Below, in pieces: positions 5,446-13,093 of a DNA stretch of 14,620 bases (positions are counted from its first letter, which is position 1; every line of letters begins with the position of its first letter). Both the position numbers and the translations under genes were made by a program. The stretch is from Onstottus_A sp049273835 (GTDB lineage: Bacteria > Acidobacteriota > Blastocatellia > UBA7656): assembly GCA_049273835.1 (NCBI GenBank), contig JBASRM010000727.1, positions 1-14,620 of the forward strand. The letters are read 5' to 3'. The notes under the pieces were generated by a model. It did no database searches, was not told where the DNA came from, and saw nothing but the letters and a program-made list of their open reading frames with translations.

Positions 5446-7259
5446 GACTGAATCCTCTCCTTGGAGAGTAAAAACTCTGCTACATCATACAGGCCGCGGC
5501 GCTCGGCGCAATCCGCCGCCGTCAGTCCTTCCGTGTTTGTGATCGCCGGGTCAGCGCCGTATGCCACCAACAACTCGACTATCTCCTTCGCGCGTGTTTC
5601 GTCTTCCGGAACCCACATCAGAGGCGTGTTGCCGTCATCGTTAACCTTTGCCAAATCAGGTTCTTCGCTCAGCACTTCGCGCAAACGCTGGATGTTTCCA
5701 ATCCATGTTAGGCGAAACACATCTCGGGTAAACCGACTGAGGAACTCAACCATGCGTTGTAAGTTGCCATACATCGCGTGGTCGAGCGGCGTGTTATTCC
5801 AATTGGTTTCCACGGGCTCGATCTCCGCTCCCCGCTCGATTAAAAGCTCCGCCACGCGAATAGAGTCGTGGCCTGCGGCTTCGTGCAGCGGACGTTGCTT
5901 CTGGGGGTCTTCGATTTCGATCGACGTCCCGAGATCGAGCAGGAACTTTACCACGCCGGCTCGATCCCGTCTGGCGGCGGCAAAGATCGGCTCAGGCGAG
6001 AGCAGATACTCGGGATGCTCCGCGAGCCTTGATTGCGCTTCCTCGTGGTCGAGCCTGAAACACGCCGCCGTAAATGCCTCCAAGCCGTTGAGTGCGAGTG
6101 GCGCTGCGGGGGCCGCACCGTATCGCACCAACAAGCCGGCCATCTCCGTGAACCCCTGGCGCAACGCCTCTTCGTGGAGAGAGCGACGCGGGAACTTCGA
6201 GTCCGGTTTTGAAGCGGCGTTGGGACTCGCGCCGTGCATCAGCAGCCATTCGGCCAGCTTGAGATTGTTTCCTCGCACTGCGTTGAGAAGCAGATAGCGC
6301 GCGCCGAAATCGTAACCGCCCATATCGATCATCGGCCAGTTGGGATCTTCCCAGTCAGCCTTGCGGCCCGCCTTCCATGAGAACTCATACACCAGCTCCA
6401 TCAGCCACAGAATGTCGCCGTGAAAATGAGTGTTGTAGAGGGTTTGTATGTCGTAGGGTTCGGCGCCTCGTTCCAACAGCAACCGAGCGAGCTCCACTTT
6501 ATGAGGGTGAGGGGGCGCGTCATCTTCGCCTTCGCCGGCGACCCCGCACAGCGCGCTATGTCGACAAGGATGCGATCCGATCTCGAAGTAATCGTTGGGA
6601 TCCGCACCGTGATCGAGCAACAGGCGCGCAATAGCGACCGCGTTGTCAGCTGCCGCGGCCGACGGAAGTCTTCCGTAGCAAAGATGTAATAGCGGCGTCC
6701 AAAGCTTCTCACGCTTGGGTAGGTGTCGTCTTCTCTGCGGCCCGCCGGGCTCCATAGCAGCCTCAGGGCCTTTCTCCAAAATGCGCTCGACTTCTTCCAG
6801 ATCGCCGCACACGACAGCGGTATGAATGCTGTCGCGCGCGATCTCAGGATGTCTTGTAAGAATGCGCAGAGCCGCCCGCTCACGTCTGGCGTGCGCGGCC
6901 GGGCCATTGTTAAGGATTGGATCGGCGCAAGCGTATTCGAGAAACCGGTTGACCAATTCAGCTCGTCGATTGTTGTCGAGCGCTTCATTCTCAAGCTGGT
7001 TAACTGGATGAACGTCCGGCTTGTTCTCGAGTGCTTGATCTTCGAGTTGCTTCTTGAATGCCGTCCAACCCGGGAGACGGTGTTCCAATGCTAATGCGTG
7101 TTGCACATCGCGCAGTTTGGGTTCCGCGGGCGCATTCGGGTAGACTTGAATGAACCGAGAGCGTGCCTGCTCGTCGTTCCTGTGCAGAGCCTTGAGCCAG
7201 CGCTTTGCTTCCTTCTTGAGACTGTCGAGTTTGCTCTTTGGTGTGAGTCGTCTGGTCAT
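5442..7259 (-). CDS. Ankyrin-repeat protein, 605 residues
   Basis: The start ATG at 7259 has GGAGGAAGG about 9 bases upstream. Residues 1-75 (SKLDSLKKEAKRWLKALHRN, then LRDVQHALALEHRLPGWTAF) form a charged helical N-terminal module that I recall preceding ankyrin repeats in other soil-bacterial proteins. From about residue 130 to the end, roughly a dozen ankyrin units follow. Some are canonical (ARLLLDHGADPND, ARLLLERGAEPYD, AEWLLMHGASPNA, AELLIERGAEIEP, VELLVAYGADPAI) and some degenerate. There is no signal peptide, membrane segment or enzymatic domain. It is likely a cytosolic protein-binding scaffold. It is first in a two-gene operon, and its stop overlaps the start of the 177-residue ankyrin gene. 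Confidence 0.93.
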   Translation of the reverse strand: MTRRLTPKSKLDSLKKEAKRWLKALHRNDEQARSRFIQVYPNAPAEPKLRDVQHALALEHRLPGWTAFKKQLEDQALENKPDVHPVNQLENEALDNNRRAELVNRFLEYACADPILNNGPAAHARRERAALRILTRHPEIARDSIHTAVVCGDLEEVERILEKGPEAAMEPGGPQRRRHLPKREKLWTPLLHLCYGRLPSAAAADNAVAIARLLLDHGADPNDYFEIGSHPCRHSALCGVAGEGEDDAPPHPHKVELARLLLERGAEPYDIQTLYNTHFHGDILWLMELVYEFSWKAGRKADWEDPNWPMIDMGGYDFGARYLLLNAVRGNNLKLAEWLLMHGASPNAASKPDSKFPRRSLHEEALRQGFTEMAGLLVRYGAAPAAPLALNGLEAFTAACFRLDHEEAQSRLAEHPEYLLSPEPIFAAARRDRAGVVKFLLDLGTSIEIEDPQKQRPLHEAAGHDSIRVAELLIERGAEIEPVETNWNNTPLDHAMYGNLQRMVEFLSRFTRDVFRLTWIGNIQRLREVLSEEPDLAKVNDDGNTPLMWVPEDETRAKEIVELLVAYGADPAITNTEGLTAADCAERRGLYDVAEFLLSKERIQS

Positions 7260-7401
7260 GGAAACCTTCCTCCAGGGTATGTGCCTGAAGTCCGCTGAGT
7301 ACAGGCGGAAGAAGGTTCGGCGACGTTCGCTACGAACCGGATTGGGTGGGAGTAGTCTCCCTTGCCGCGGACAGGAGGCGCCCCGGTTGCGCGCTGGGGC
7401 G

Positions 7402-7431
7402 AGTGTCGCGCAAAGCGGATTCCAATGTCAA
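7402..7431 (-). promoter_or_regulatory. Candidate promoter for the ankyrin operon
   Basis: On the minus strand a perfect TTGACA (7431-7426), 18 bases, then GACACT (7407-7402). The leader would be about 140 bases and would start with a CGCCCC/GGGGCG hairpin (7379-7401). The -35 is strong and the -10 is weak. Confidence 0.4.
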
Positions 7432-7488
7432 CGGCAAGCGATTTCCGGTAGAGGGGCGAAATCGTGTTGTTCTAACCGGCGTTGATCC

Positions 7489-9021
7489 TCATTTCTTCTT
7501 CGGAATTGCCTCCATCAAAAGCGCAAGCGCTCTCTTAAAGGCCCGGGTCCCCGGCGCGCTTCCCCTGTAATGCCCGAGCCTCACCACGACAAGATCATGC
7601 GATGGGATGATCAACGTTGTCTGCCCGCCGGCGCCGGCCATGTGGTAAGCCTCCCTGGGGACCGGAAACCCACCGTCACCGTTGATCCAGAAGAACGCTC
7701 CATAAACAGGCCGCTTGTCGGCCTCCCACGCGGGCGCGAGGGTGCTAACGAACTTGACGAACCCCTCGGGCAGAATTCGCTCGCCGCTCCACACGCCATC
7801 CTGAAGATACAGGTTCCCAAGCCGGGCCCAATCACGCCCTGATGCAAACTCGTACCCTTGTGTAAGAAAGTTTCCATACGGATCTGTTTCCATCACCATC
7901 GTGCGAACACCGATCTTGTCGAACAGTGCGCGCCGTGGAAAGGACAAATACTCTTCGCCGCGCTTCTCGACGCCCAGACGCACGAGATAGTTGATCAACA
8001 CCGGGTCGCAGTTGCGATAGCGGCCCACGGTGTTCGGCGGCCACTGCTGCGGGCGCGTAGCAGCGTAGTGGAATGAGTTGACGCCGCCGGTGTACAGATA
8101 CAGGTGATCGGGATAACCTAGCGACGGGTCATAGTCGGGATCTTGCGGCGCCCTTATTCTCAGACCGCTAGACATGTGCATGATGTCGGCAATGCGAATC
8201 TTGGCGCGCGGATCGCCGGCACTCTGCCATTCAGGAATGGGCGCCGGTTGCCACAGAACATAGACACCCTGCTTGATAAGTATGCCCATGAGCGTCGCAG
8301 TGAGGCTCTTACCCATCGACCAGCTTTCGAGGGGTGTGCGCGCGGTAATGCCTTCGCCATATCGCTCGGCGATGAGGCGACCCTTCCAGGTCACCACGAA
8401 GGCGGCGGTCATGCCTTCGGCCGGTTCGAACGCCGCGTCGACCGCTTGCTTCAACTTTGCAGCGTTGATCTCTGACGGAAGAGGATCCTTTGGCAGCACG
8501 TCGCCCATCGGCCACGGCTGAGTTGACGGATCCGGCAGCCGGCTCTTGACGCTGATCGGTGTGAAACTCACGGAGTCCTTGCCAAGGGGGAGCGTAACGC
8601 AACCCTGGTCGCCGAGATACCTGGCGACCCGCTTCAGACCGTTTGGGAGCGTGACAGAGACCGTTTTGTTGGCGCGATCTATAACGGGTTTGCCAAACTT
8701 GGCGCGCTCGGCGTAAGGACCGGTGAAGAACCCGACATTCTCGGCGGCGAAGCTGGGCTCGAGTCCGGTGATGAAGACGGCTGAGCACATGACTTTGGCG
8801 AATCCCGCGGCGTCGTGCTCAGTCGGGTCACCGGGCGGAGGCACGTACGGAGTGTTGAGCTCGAGTGATTTCGCCCGCGCGATGAGCGCGTCCCGAGCGG
8901 GGTTCCCGCCCTGCGCCGACGCAGTGACAACTCCGCCCACTCCCACTTCGTTCTTCGATATCGATATCGACGACAGAACGAGTGCTGCCATCAACGCCAA
9001 CCCAATGGAATAGATCCGCAC
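7489..9021 (-). CDS. Exported serine hydrolase of the beta-lactamase/class C-like family
   Basis: This encodes 510 residues from a GTG at 9021 directly behind AGGAGGTG. Residues 1-36 are a Sec-type signal (hydrophobic core IGLALMAALVL, probable cleavage after ASA at 34-36). Residues 40-185 form an N-terminal extension of unclear role. The beta-lactamase-like domain follows: nucleophile motif S235-M-G-K238, the MSSGL segment near 283-287, Y335-R-N337 as the second motif, and HMAGAGGQTTLIIP near the C-terminus in place of the KTG/HxG motif. Relatives include EstB-type esterases, 6-aminohexanoate-oligomer hydrolases, D-aminopeptidases and penicillin-binding-like proteins. A lipase/esterase or amide hydrolase role is more likely than antibiotic resistance because of the non-KTG third motif. 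It acts outside the cytoplasm. It is divergent from the first amidohydrolase, with a 339-base gap. Confidence 0.92.
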   Translation of the reverse strand: MRIYSIGLALMAALVLSSISISKNEVGVGGVVTASAQGGNPARDALIARAKSLELNTPYVPPPGDPTEHDAAGFAKVMCSAVFITGLEPSFAAENVGFFTGPYAERAKFGKPVIDRANKTVSVTLPNGLKRVARYLGDQGCVTLPLGKDSVSFTPISVKSRLPDPSTQPWPMGDVLPKDPLPSEINAAKLKQAVDAAFEPAEGMTAAFVVTWKGRLIAERYGEGITARTPLESWSMGKSLTATLMGILIKQGVYVLWQPAPIPEWQSAGDPRAKIRIADIMHMSSGLRIRAPQDPDYDPSLGYPDHLYLYTGGVNSFHYAATRPQQWPPNTVGRYRNCDPVLINYLVRLGVEKRGEEYLSFPRRALFDKIGVRTMVMETDPYGNFLTQGYEFASGRDWARLGNLYLQDGVWSGERILPEGFVKFVSTLAPAWEADKRPVYGAFFWINGDGGFPVPREAYHMAGAGGQTTLIIPSHDLVVVRLGHYRGSAPGTRAFKRALALLMEAIPKKK

Positions 9022-9360
9022 TTTTCACCTCCTGGTTCACTGCTAAACCCTGACTGTTGAATCAGCAGCGCTTCAGCTTCGCGGATTCAGTCATGAAAGT
9101 TCTCCCAATAATCCGGTCGCATTAAACATCATTGAGGTCGGCGACGCCAGACGTTTTGGAAGTTGAACACGCGATGTCGAGGGCGATGCTTCGGGCGTCA
9201 GCCCGGAGAGGCTTGCTATCAGCCTAGCCCTGTGAAGTTAAGAACGCCGCGAGTGTCAGCGCAGCTTACACTGCTGTGGACGTCGTTAGGTTGCAACATC
9301 GACCTCGATGTACGGGCGGATGTATTCTAAGAACCATCCTCCAAAAGGAGACACATTCTT
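9022..9360. other. Divergent intergenic region between serine hydrolase and amidohydrolase 1
   Basis: This stretch should carry the promoters of both flanking genes, but no convincing -35/-10 pair stands out on either strand. The one clear structure is the branched fold at 9180-9231, listed separately. The amidohydrolase ribosome binding site AAAAGGAG (about 9344-9351) is clear. Confidence 0.5.
9180..9231. repeat. Small three-way-junction-type inverted-repeat element
   Basis: An outer stem AGGGC/GCCCT (9180-9184 with 9227-9231) encloses two side-by-side hairpins. One is CTTCGGGC with GCCCGGAG (9189-9196, 9201-9208, loop GTCA) and the other is AGGCT with AGCCT (9209-9213, 9221-9225). All 52 bases fit into one branched fold. 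It may be an intergenic REP-like unit or a structured leader; nothing shows that it is transcribed. Confidence 0.45.
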
Positions 9361-10620
9361 ATGATGAGATCCGCCCAGATCATCTTATGCATCGTTGTCG
9401 TCTGCGCCCGGGCACCACAAGCTTTTTCACAGACACCTTCGAAGAGCAGCCGCGTCGTCATTGCTGCCAGCACGGTGCTCGATGGCAAAGGCGGCGTGCT
9501 GCGCAATGCTCGCATCGTGATCGAGGGCTCGAAGATCGTGGCTCTTCACACAAAAAGAGACGCTACAAAGACCGGCCCGGTCAACTACGATCTCCGCGGG
9601 CTGACCGTGTTGCCGGGATGGATTGACGCACACGTGCACATTCACTGGAGCTTCGGTGCAGACGGAAAAAATATGAACGAGGATCGATCGACACCTGATG
9701 CCGCGTATCGAGCTGCGTCCAATGCGTGGGTGACGCTGATGGCAGGCTTCACAACCGTGCAAAATATGGGCTCGGCGGTTGACTTGCGCGACACGATCGC
9801 GAAGGGCATTTTTCCCGGCCCGCGCATCCTGACGGGCGTTGAGTCGCTGTCCGGGCGAGGCGAGCAGACCGGGACGCCGGATGAAATTCGCGCGTATGTG
9901 CGAAAACAAAAGGAAGCCGGAGCAGATCTGGTCAAAATCTTTGCGTCGGGCGGAATGCTCAGAGGCGCGATGACATTGTCACAGGAGCAGCTGAACGCGG
10001 CCTGCGATGAAGCGAACAAGCAAGGTCTGCGCACCCGCGTGCACGCCTTCAGGGACGCGGTGCGCGCGGCAACAATTGCCGGGTGCACACAGGTCGAGCA
10101 CGGTTTGGGGGCAACGGACGACGATCTGAAATTGATGGCTGAGAAGGGGACTTATTTTGATCCGCAGGGCGGGCTGTTGCTCGAGACTTACCTGTTAAAC
10201 AAGGACAAGTATGTAGGCACACCCTTCTTCCCTGCCACGCTCGAAGGTTTCGCGCCGATGGAAAAGATCCTGCCGATGATCCACGAGTTGCTGCAGCGTG
10301 CGGCGAAAATTCCTGGACTAAAAATCGTCTTCGGCACCGATGCGGTAGCGGGCGCGCACGGTCGCAACGCTGAGGAGTTCATAGACCGGGTGCGCGACTG
10401 CGGAGTCGATCCCATGGCGGCGATGGTTTCGGCCAACTCACTGGGGGCGGAAGCGCTCGGTATGGCGGATCAGATCGGCTCGATCGCACCCGGCCTGCAG
10501 GCAGACATCATTGCGCTCGATGGGGATCCGCTGAAAGACATCACGGCCGTCCGACGCGTGGTATTTGTGATGAAGGGCGGTGTTGTTTACAAAAACACCG
10601 TGCGCAGCAAGGTACATTGA
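9361..10620 (+). CDS. Exported metal-dependent amidohydrolase, paralog 1
   Basis: This encodes 419 residues, with start ATG at 9361 and AAAAGGAG about 9 bases upstream. Residues 1-23 are a signal peptide (hydrophobic IILCIVVV, likely cleaved after AFS). The amidohydrolase (imidazolonepropionase/prolidase-like) fold is complete. It has an N-terminal beta-sandwich (RVVIAASTVLDGKGGVLRNA), metal site H91-V-H93, Lys192 in LVKIFASGG as the likely carboxylated lysine, His228 (VHAF), His247 (VEHG), Asp327 (FGTDAVAGAHG), and a C-terminal sandwich (GLQADIIALDGDPLKDITAV). All six binuclear-site ligands are present, so activity is expected. Related enzymes cleave Xaa-Pro or Xaa-Arg dipeptides, other amides or cyclic amides outside the cytoplasm; the exact substrate is not readable. 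It ends 24 bases from the convergent hypothetical gene. Confidence 0.94.
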   Translation: MMRSAQIILCIVVVCARAPQAFSQTPSKSSRVVIAASTVLDGKGGVLRNARIVIEGSKIVALHTKRDATKTGPVNYDLRGLTVLPGWIDAHVHIHWSFGADGKNMNEDRSTPDAAYRAASNAWVTLMAGFTTVQNMGSAVDLRDTIAKGIFPGPRILTGVESLSGRGEQTGTPDEIRAYVRKQKEAGADLVKIFASGGMLRGAMTLSQEQLNAACDEANKQGLRTRVHAFRDAVRAATIAGCTQVEHGLGATDDDLKLMAEKGTYFDPQGGLLLETYLLNKDKYVGTPFFPATLEGFAPMEKILPMIHELLQRAAKIPGLKIVFGTDAVAGAHGRNAEEFIDRVRDCGVDPMAAMVSANSLGAEALGMADQIGSIAPGLQADIIALDGDPLKDITAVRRVVFVMKGGVVYKNTVRSKVH

Positions 10621-10644
10621 AGCGAGATGACGTCAGGCGGGGGC

Positions 10645-11295
10645 TTATCTCGATGCTGCAATCCTGGTCGACCGCTTCGTTATCTTGTGGATCGTTTCGC
10701 TTAGCTTGATGATGCCGTCCAGATCGCGGCTGGCTTTCAATCTCAGCTCGGCGTCGTTGGGCGAGCTAAGCCGAAACACCGGGCTGCCCAGGAAGCTATC
10801 AATCAAGCGGCTCAATTGCGGCAGCATCGACGGGAGACAATCGGGATACTCATCGTATCGAATCTTTGCGCCCTTATCGACCACCTGAAGAAGCGGCACA
10901 TTATATTTAATTCGAGTGGCGCGACCTTTCAGATCGGCTGTCGCTTCAGCGAGAGTCTTATAGTCCGGCGAAGCCGCTGATGATTGCGTGGCGATCTTTT
11001 CAATGTTGATCGAGTTAAGTTTTTCAAAATCTTCGCTCAACTGAGCTTCCCATCTACGGCGGATGAACTCGGCTTGTGCAGGATCATCGTTAACCTCTAT
11101 CAGTCCCAATTCCCGAGCACGCTTGTTAATCGTCTCTACCATCATCCGGAACCTTGGCCTCTGCGGGGGTTCCACCCCTGGCTTGGTCGTCGGCTGCTGG
11201 AAGGCGAGAAGCGATTGCGGGTACCCTGACATCAAGGTTATTACAACGAGAGCTAGTATCGAACTCTGGTTAGGCAGCGGACTTGGCTGTTTCAT
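10645..11295 (-). CDS. Exported hypothetical protein, 216 residues
   Basis: The start ATG at 11295 has AGGAGGGG 7 bases upstream. Residues about 10-31 (SSILALVVITLMSGYPQSLL) are a signal peptide. The mature part is charged and helical, with segments such as FRMMVETINKRARELGLIEV and FIRRRWEAQLSEDFEKLNSI; it has no transmembrane segment and no motif I recognise. Two Cys are absent from the expected lipobox position, so it is not a lipoprotein. I cannot assign a function. It lies between the two amidohydrolase paralogs, convergent with the first and divergent from the second, so it may have come along with the duplicated neighbourhood rather than share their pathway. Confidence 0.85.
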   Translation of the reverse strand: MKQPSPLPNQSSILALVVITLMSGYPQSLLAFQQPTTKPGVEPPQRPRFRMMVETINKRARELGLIEVNDDPAQAEFIRRRWEAQLSEDFEKLNSINIEKIATQSSAASPDYKTLAEATADLKGRATRIKYNVPLLQVVDKGAKIRYDEYPDCLPSMLPQLSRLIDSFLGSPVFRLSSPNDAELRLKASRDLDGIIKLSETIHKITKRSTRIAASR

Positions 11296-11393
11296 ACCGC
11301 CCCTCCTTACCTGATGTTAAAGGGCGCCGTCGAGGCACTAAGCTTTTCGCGCTCCTTCACTACGGCTGCCTCCGGGACTAAAGGTGTGCAGCG

Positions 11394-11422
11394 AGTATAA
11401 ACTGTGTTACATCACTTCTCAA
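11394..11422 (-). promoter_or_regulatory. Strong candidate promoter for the exported hypothetical gene
   Basis: On the minus strand TTGAGA (11422-11417), exactly 17 bases, then TATACT (11399-11394). This is the best sigma-70-like promoter in the window and gives a leader of about 90 bases before the ATG at 11295. Confidence 0.6.
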
Positions 11423-11467
11423 TGACGTTCAGAACATTTTGGTGGGGTGGTGAAAAGTGCAGAACGA

Positions 11468-11481
11468 TGTGAAGGATCACA
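11468..11481. promoter_or_regulatory. Short dyad TGTGA-AGGA-TCACA
   Basis: A perfect 5-bp inverted repeat with a 4-base spacer. The half-sites are CRP-like, but the spacer is two bases shorter than the CRP/FNR norm of six. It lies 6 bases before the large inverted repeat and may be a second operator in the same control region. Confidence 0.35.
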
Positions 11482-11487
11482 GGTCTA

Positions 11488-11552
11488 GATGTACCGTAGA
11501 CTGTCTAGTCAGCGGATACTGAAACGCAGAACTAGACAGTCTACGGTACATC
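11488..11552. promoter_or_regulatory. Perfect 22-bp inverted repeat ahead of amidohydrolase 2 (operator or leader hairpin)
   Basis: Arms 11488-11509 and 11531-11552 are exact reverse complements over 22 bases, with a 21-base spacer. Each arm contains its own small palindrome, TAGACTGTCTA (11497-11507) and TAGACAGTCTA (11533-11543). The right arm ends 4 bases before the AAGGAG ribosome binding site. A -10-like GATACT (11515-11520) lies in the spacer. It could be paired repressor sites around a promoter or, if transcribed, a strong leader hairpin. Paralog 1 has no equivalent. Confidence 0.75.
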
Positions 11553-11569
11553 AAAAAGGAGAGCTATCA

Positions 11570-12838
11570 ATGATGCGATCCGCGAAGTTCATTCTATGCG
11601 TCCTCGGCACCATTGGTGTCTGCGCACTGGCCCAACAAACATCTTCACAGACGGCTGCACAATCACCTGCAAAGCCTGAACGCATCGTGATTGCCGCAAG
11701 CACGATGCTCGATGGCAAGGGCCGCGTTCTGCGCAACACTCGGATCGTCATCGAGGGCTCGAAGATTGTCGCAATTGATCCGAAGGCAGGACCGGTGAAC
11801 TACGACCTGCGTGGCCTGACTGTGCTGCCCGGCTGGATTGACGCGCACGTGCACATTACCTGGAGCTTCGGCGCCGACGGCAAAAATGCGGGCGCCGGAA
11901 GAACATCACCGGAAGCTGCGTATCAAGCCGCCTCGAATGCATGGGTGACGCTGACGGCGGGCTTTACCACTGTGCAAAGCGTTGGATCGCCCACCGACCT
12001 TCCGCTGCGCGACGCCATCGCGAGAGGCGAACTTCCCGGCCCTCGCATCCTCACGGCCGTCGAGCCGCTCTCTGGCCGAGGTGAGCAGACCGGGAGCCCG
12101 GATGAAATCCGCGCGTACGTGCGCAAGCAAAAAGCAGCAGGCGCGGATCTCATCAAGATCTTCGCGTCGCAGAGCATCCGCCAGGGTGGTGGAATTACGC
12201 TCTCTCAGGAGCAATTGAACGCGGCCTGCGATGAAGCTAAGAAGCAAGGCCTGCGCACGCTTGTGCACGCATACAAAGATGCAGTCCGGGCGGCAACCCT
12301 TGCAGGATGCACAGAGATTGAGCACGGTACGATGGCCACCGGCGACGATTTGAAATTGATGGCCGAGAAAGGCGCCTATCTTGATCCGCATGCGGGCCTT
12401 GTGATCGAGAACTACCTTCTGAACAAGAGCAAGTATCTCGGCACATCCGGCTACACCGAAGAGGGTTTTGCCGCGATGGAAAAGGTCCTGCCGATAAACC
12501 ACGATCTGGTGCGACGCGCGGCGAAGACTCCGGGACTGAAAATTGTTTTTGGGACTGACGCGGTAGCGGGTGCTCATGGTCGCAACGCTGAGGAGTTTAT
12601 TGACCGCGTTCGCGACTGCGGAGTAGATCCGATGCCGGCGATGGTCTCCGCCAATTCGCTAGGGGCGGAAGCGCTCGGGATGGCGGATCAGATAGGCTCG
12701 ATCGCGCCGGGGCTGCAAGCGGACATCATTGCGCTGGATGGTGATCCGTTGAACGATATCACCGCCGTTCGCCGGGTGGTATTTGTGATGAAGGGTGGGG
12801 TTGTTTACAAGAACACCGTCCGCGGCACTAGACGTTGA
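11570..12838 (+). CDS. Exported metal-dependent amidohydrolase, paralog 2
   Basis: This encodes 422 residues from the ATG at 11570 (AAGGAG 8 bases upstream). An in-frame upstream start at 11489 would run through the inverted repeat and destroy the signal peptide, so it is rejected. Residues 1-27 are a signal peptide (FILCVLGTIGVCAL). The metal ligands match paralog 1: H93-V-H95, Lys196 (LIKIFAS), His233 (VHAY), His252 (IEHG) and Asp330 (FGTDAVAGAHG). The C-terminal 95 residues differ from paralog 1 at only about two positions although many codons differ, while the pocket region around residues 200-215 and 280-315 differs clearly (SQSIRQGGG here, SGGMLRGA there). The substrates are probably related but not identical. 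It carries its own elaborate control region. Confidence 0.94.
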   Translation: MMRSAKFILCVLGTIGVCALAQQTSSQTAAQSPAKPERIVIAASTMLDGKGRVLRNTRIVIEGSKIVAIDPKAGPVNYDLRGLTVLPGWIDAHVHITWSFGADGKNAGAGRTSPEAAYQAASNAWVTLTAGFTTVQSVGSPTDLPLRDAIARGELPGPRILTAVEPLSGRGEQTGSPDEIRAYVRKQKAAGADLIKIFASQSIRQGGGITLSQEQLNAACDEAKKQGLRTLVHAYKDAVRAATLAGCTEIEHGTMATGDDLKLMAEKGAYLDPHAGLVIENYLLNKSKYLGTSGYTEEGFAAMEKVLPINHDLVRRAAKTPGLKIVFGTDAVAGAHGRNAEEFIDRVRDCGVDPMPAMVSANSLGAEALGMADQIGSIAPGLQADIIALDGDPLNDITAVRRVVFVMKGGVVYKNTVRGTRR

Positions 12839-13060
12839 TAATCGATGATTGGGACTGAACCGCGGAGCGGGCAGTCGAAGTGATTGGACCTCGCAATGCC
12901 ACTGCTCCCCAGCGGGGTGCCATGTTGGCCGGCTCCCCACGATTTGTAAAGACTCTCCATCACACCGCCAATACAGAGATTTCATTGTCCTCTTTGGGAA
13001 TAACTTGGATAGGTGCTTGAGAGTCAAGATGGGTTTAGATGGGGTTTGCCACTTCTCCAA
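12659..13060 (-). CDS. Doubtful open frame downstream of the S24 repressor
   Basis: A TTG at 13060 has a near-perfect AAGGAGG (13074-13068) 7 bases upstream and opens a frame of 133 codons (LEKWQTPSKPILTLKHLSKL at the start). It begins 33 bases after the repressor stop on the same strand. The first 74 codons lie in otherwise empty DNA; the last 60 run antisense through the end of amidohydrolase 2. I recognise no family. It may be a fragment of a lost gene or chance. Without it, 12839-13093 holds no gene, and I see no clear terminator in it. Confidence 0.2.
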   Translation of the reverse strand: MEKWQTPSKPILTLKHLSKLFPKRTMKSLYWRCDGESLQIVGSRPTWHPAGEQWHCEVQSLRLPAPRFSPNHRLSTSSAADGVLVNNPTLHHKYHPANGGDIVQRITIQRNDVRLQPRRDRAYLIRHPERFRP

Positions 13061-13093
13061 TGTCAAACCTCCTTCCTGGAGGCCCAAAGTTCG

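Noticed and set aside
5461..6297. Plus-strand frame of 278 codons, Ser/Arg-rich
   Set aside because: It is antisense to the ankyrin gene, is of biased composition, and has no ribosome binding site.
7489..9021. True antibiotic-hydrolysing beta-lactamase
   Set aside because: The SxxK and YxN motifs are present, but the third motif is not KTG and the long N-terminal extension fits esterase/amide-hydrolase relatives better.
10623..10652. Bidirectional terminator between the convergent genes (CGAGAT/ATCTCG)
   Set aside because: The stem is only 6 bp with an 18-base loop, there is no T run, and it overlaps the stop of the minus-strand gene.
11906..12577. Minus-strand frame of 223 codons inside amidohydrolase 2
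   Set aside because: It is antisense to an enzyme with all catalytic residues; a similar shadow frame occurs in paralog 1.
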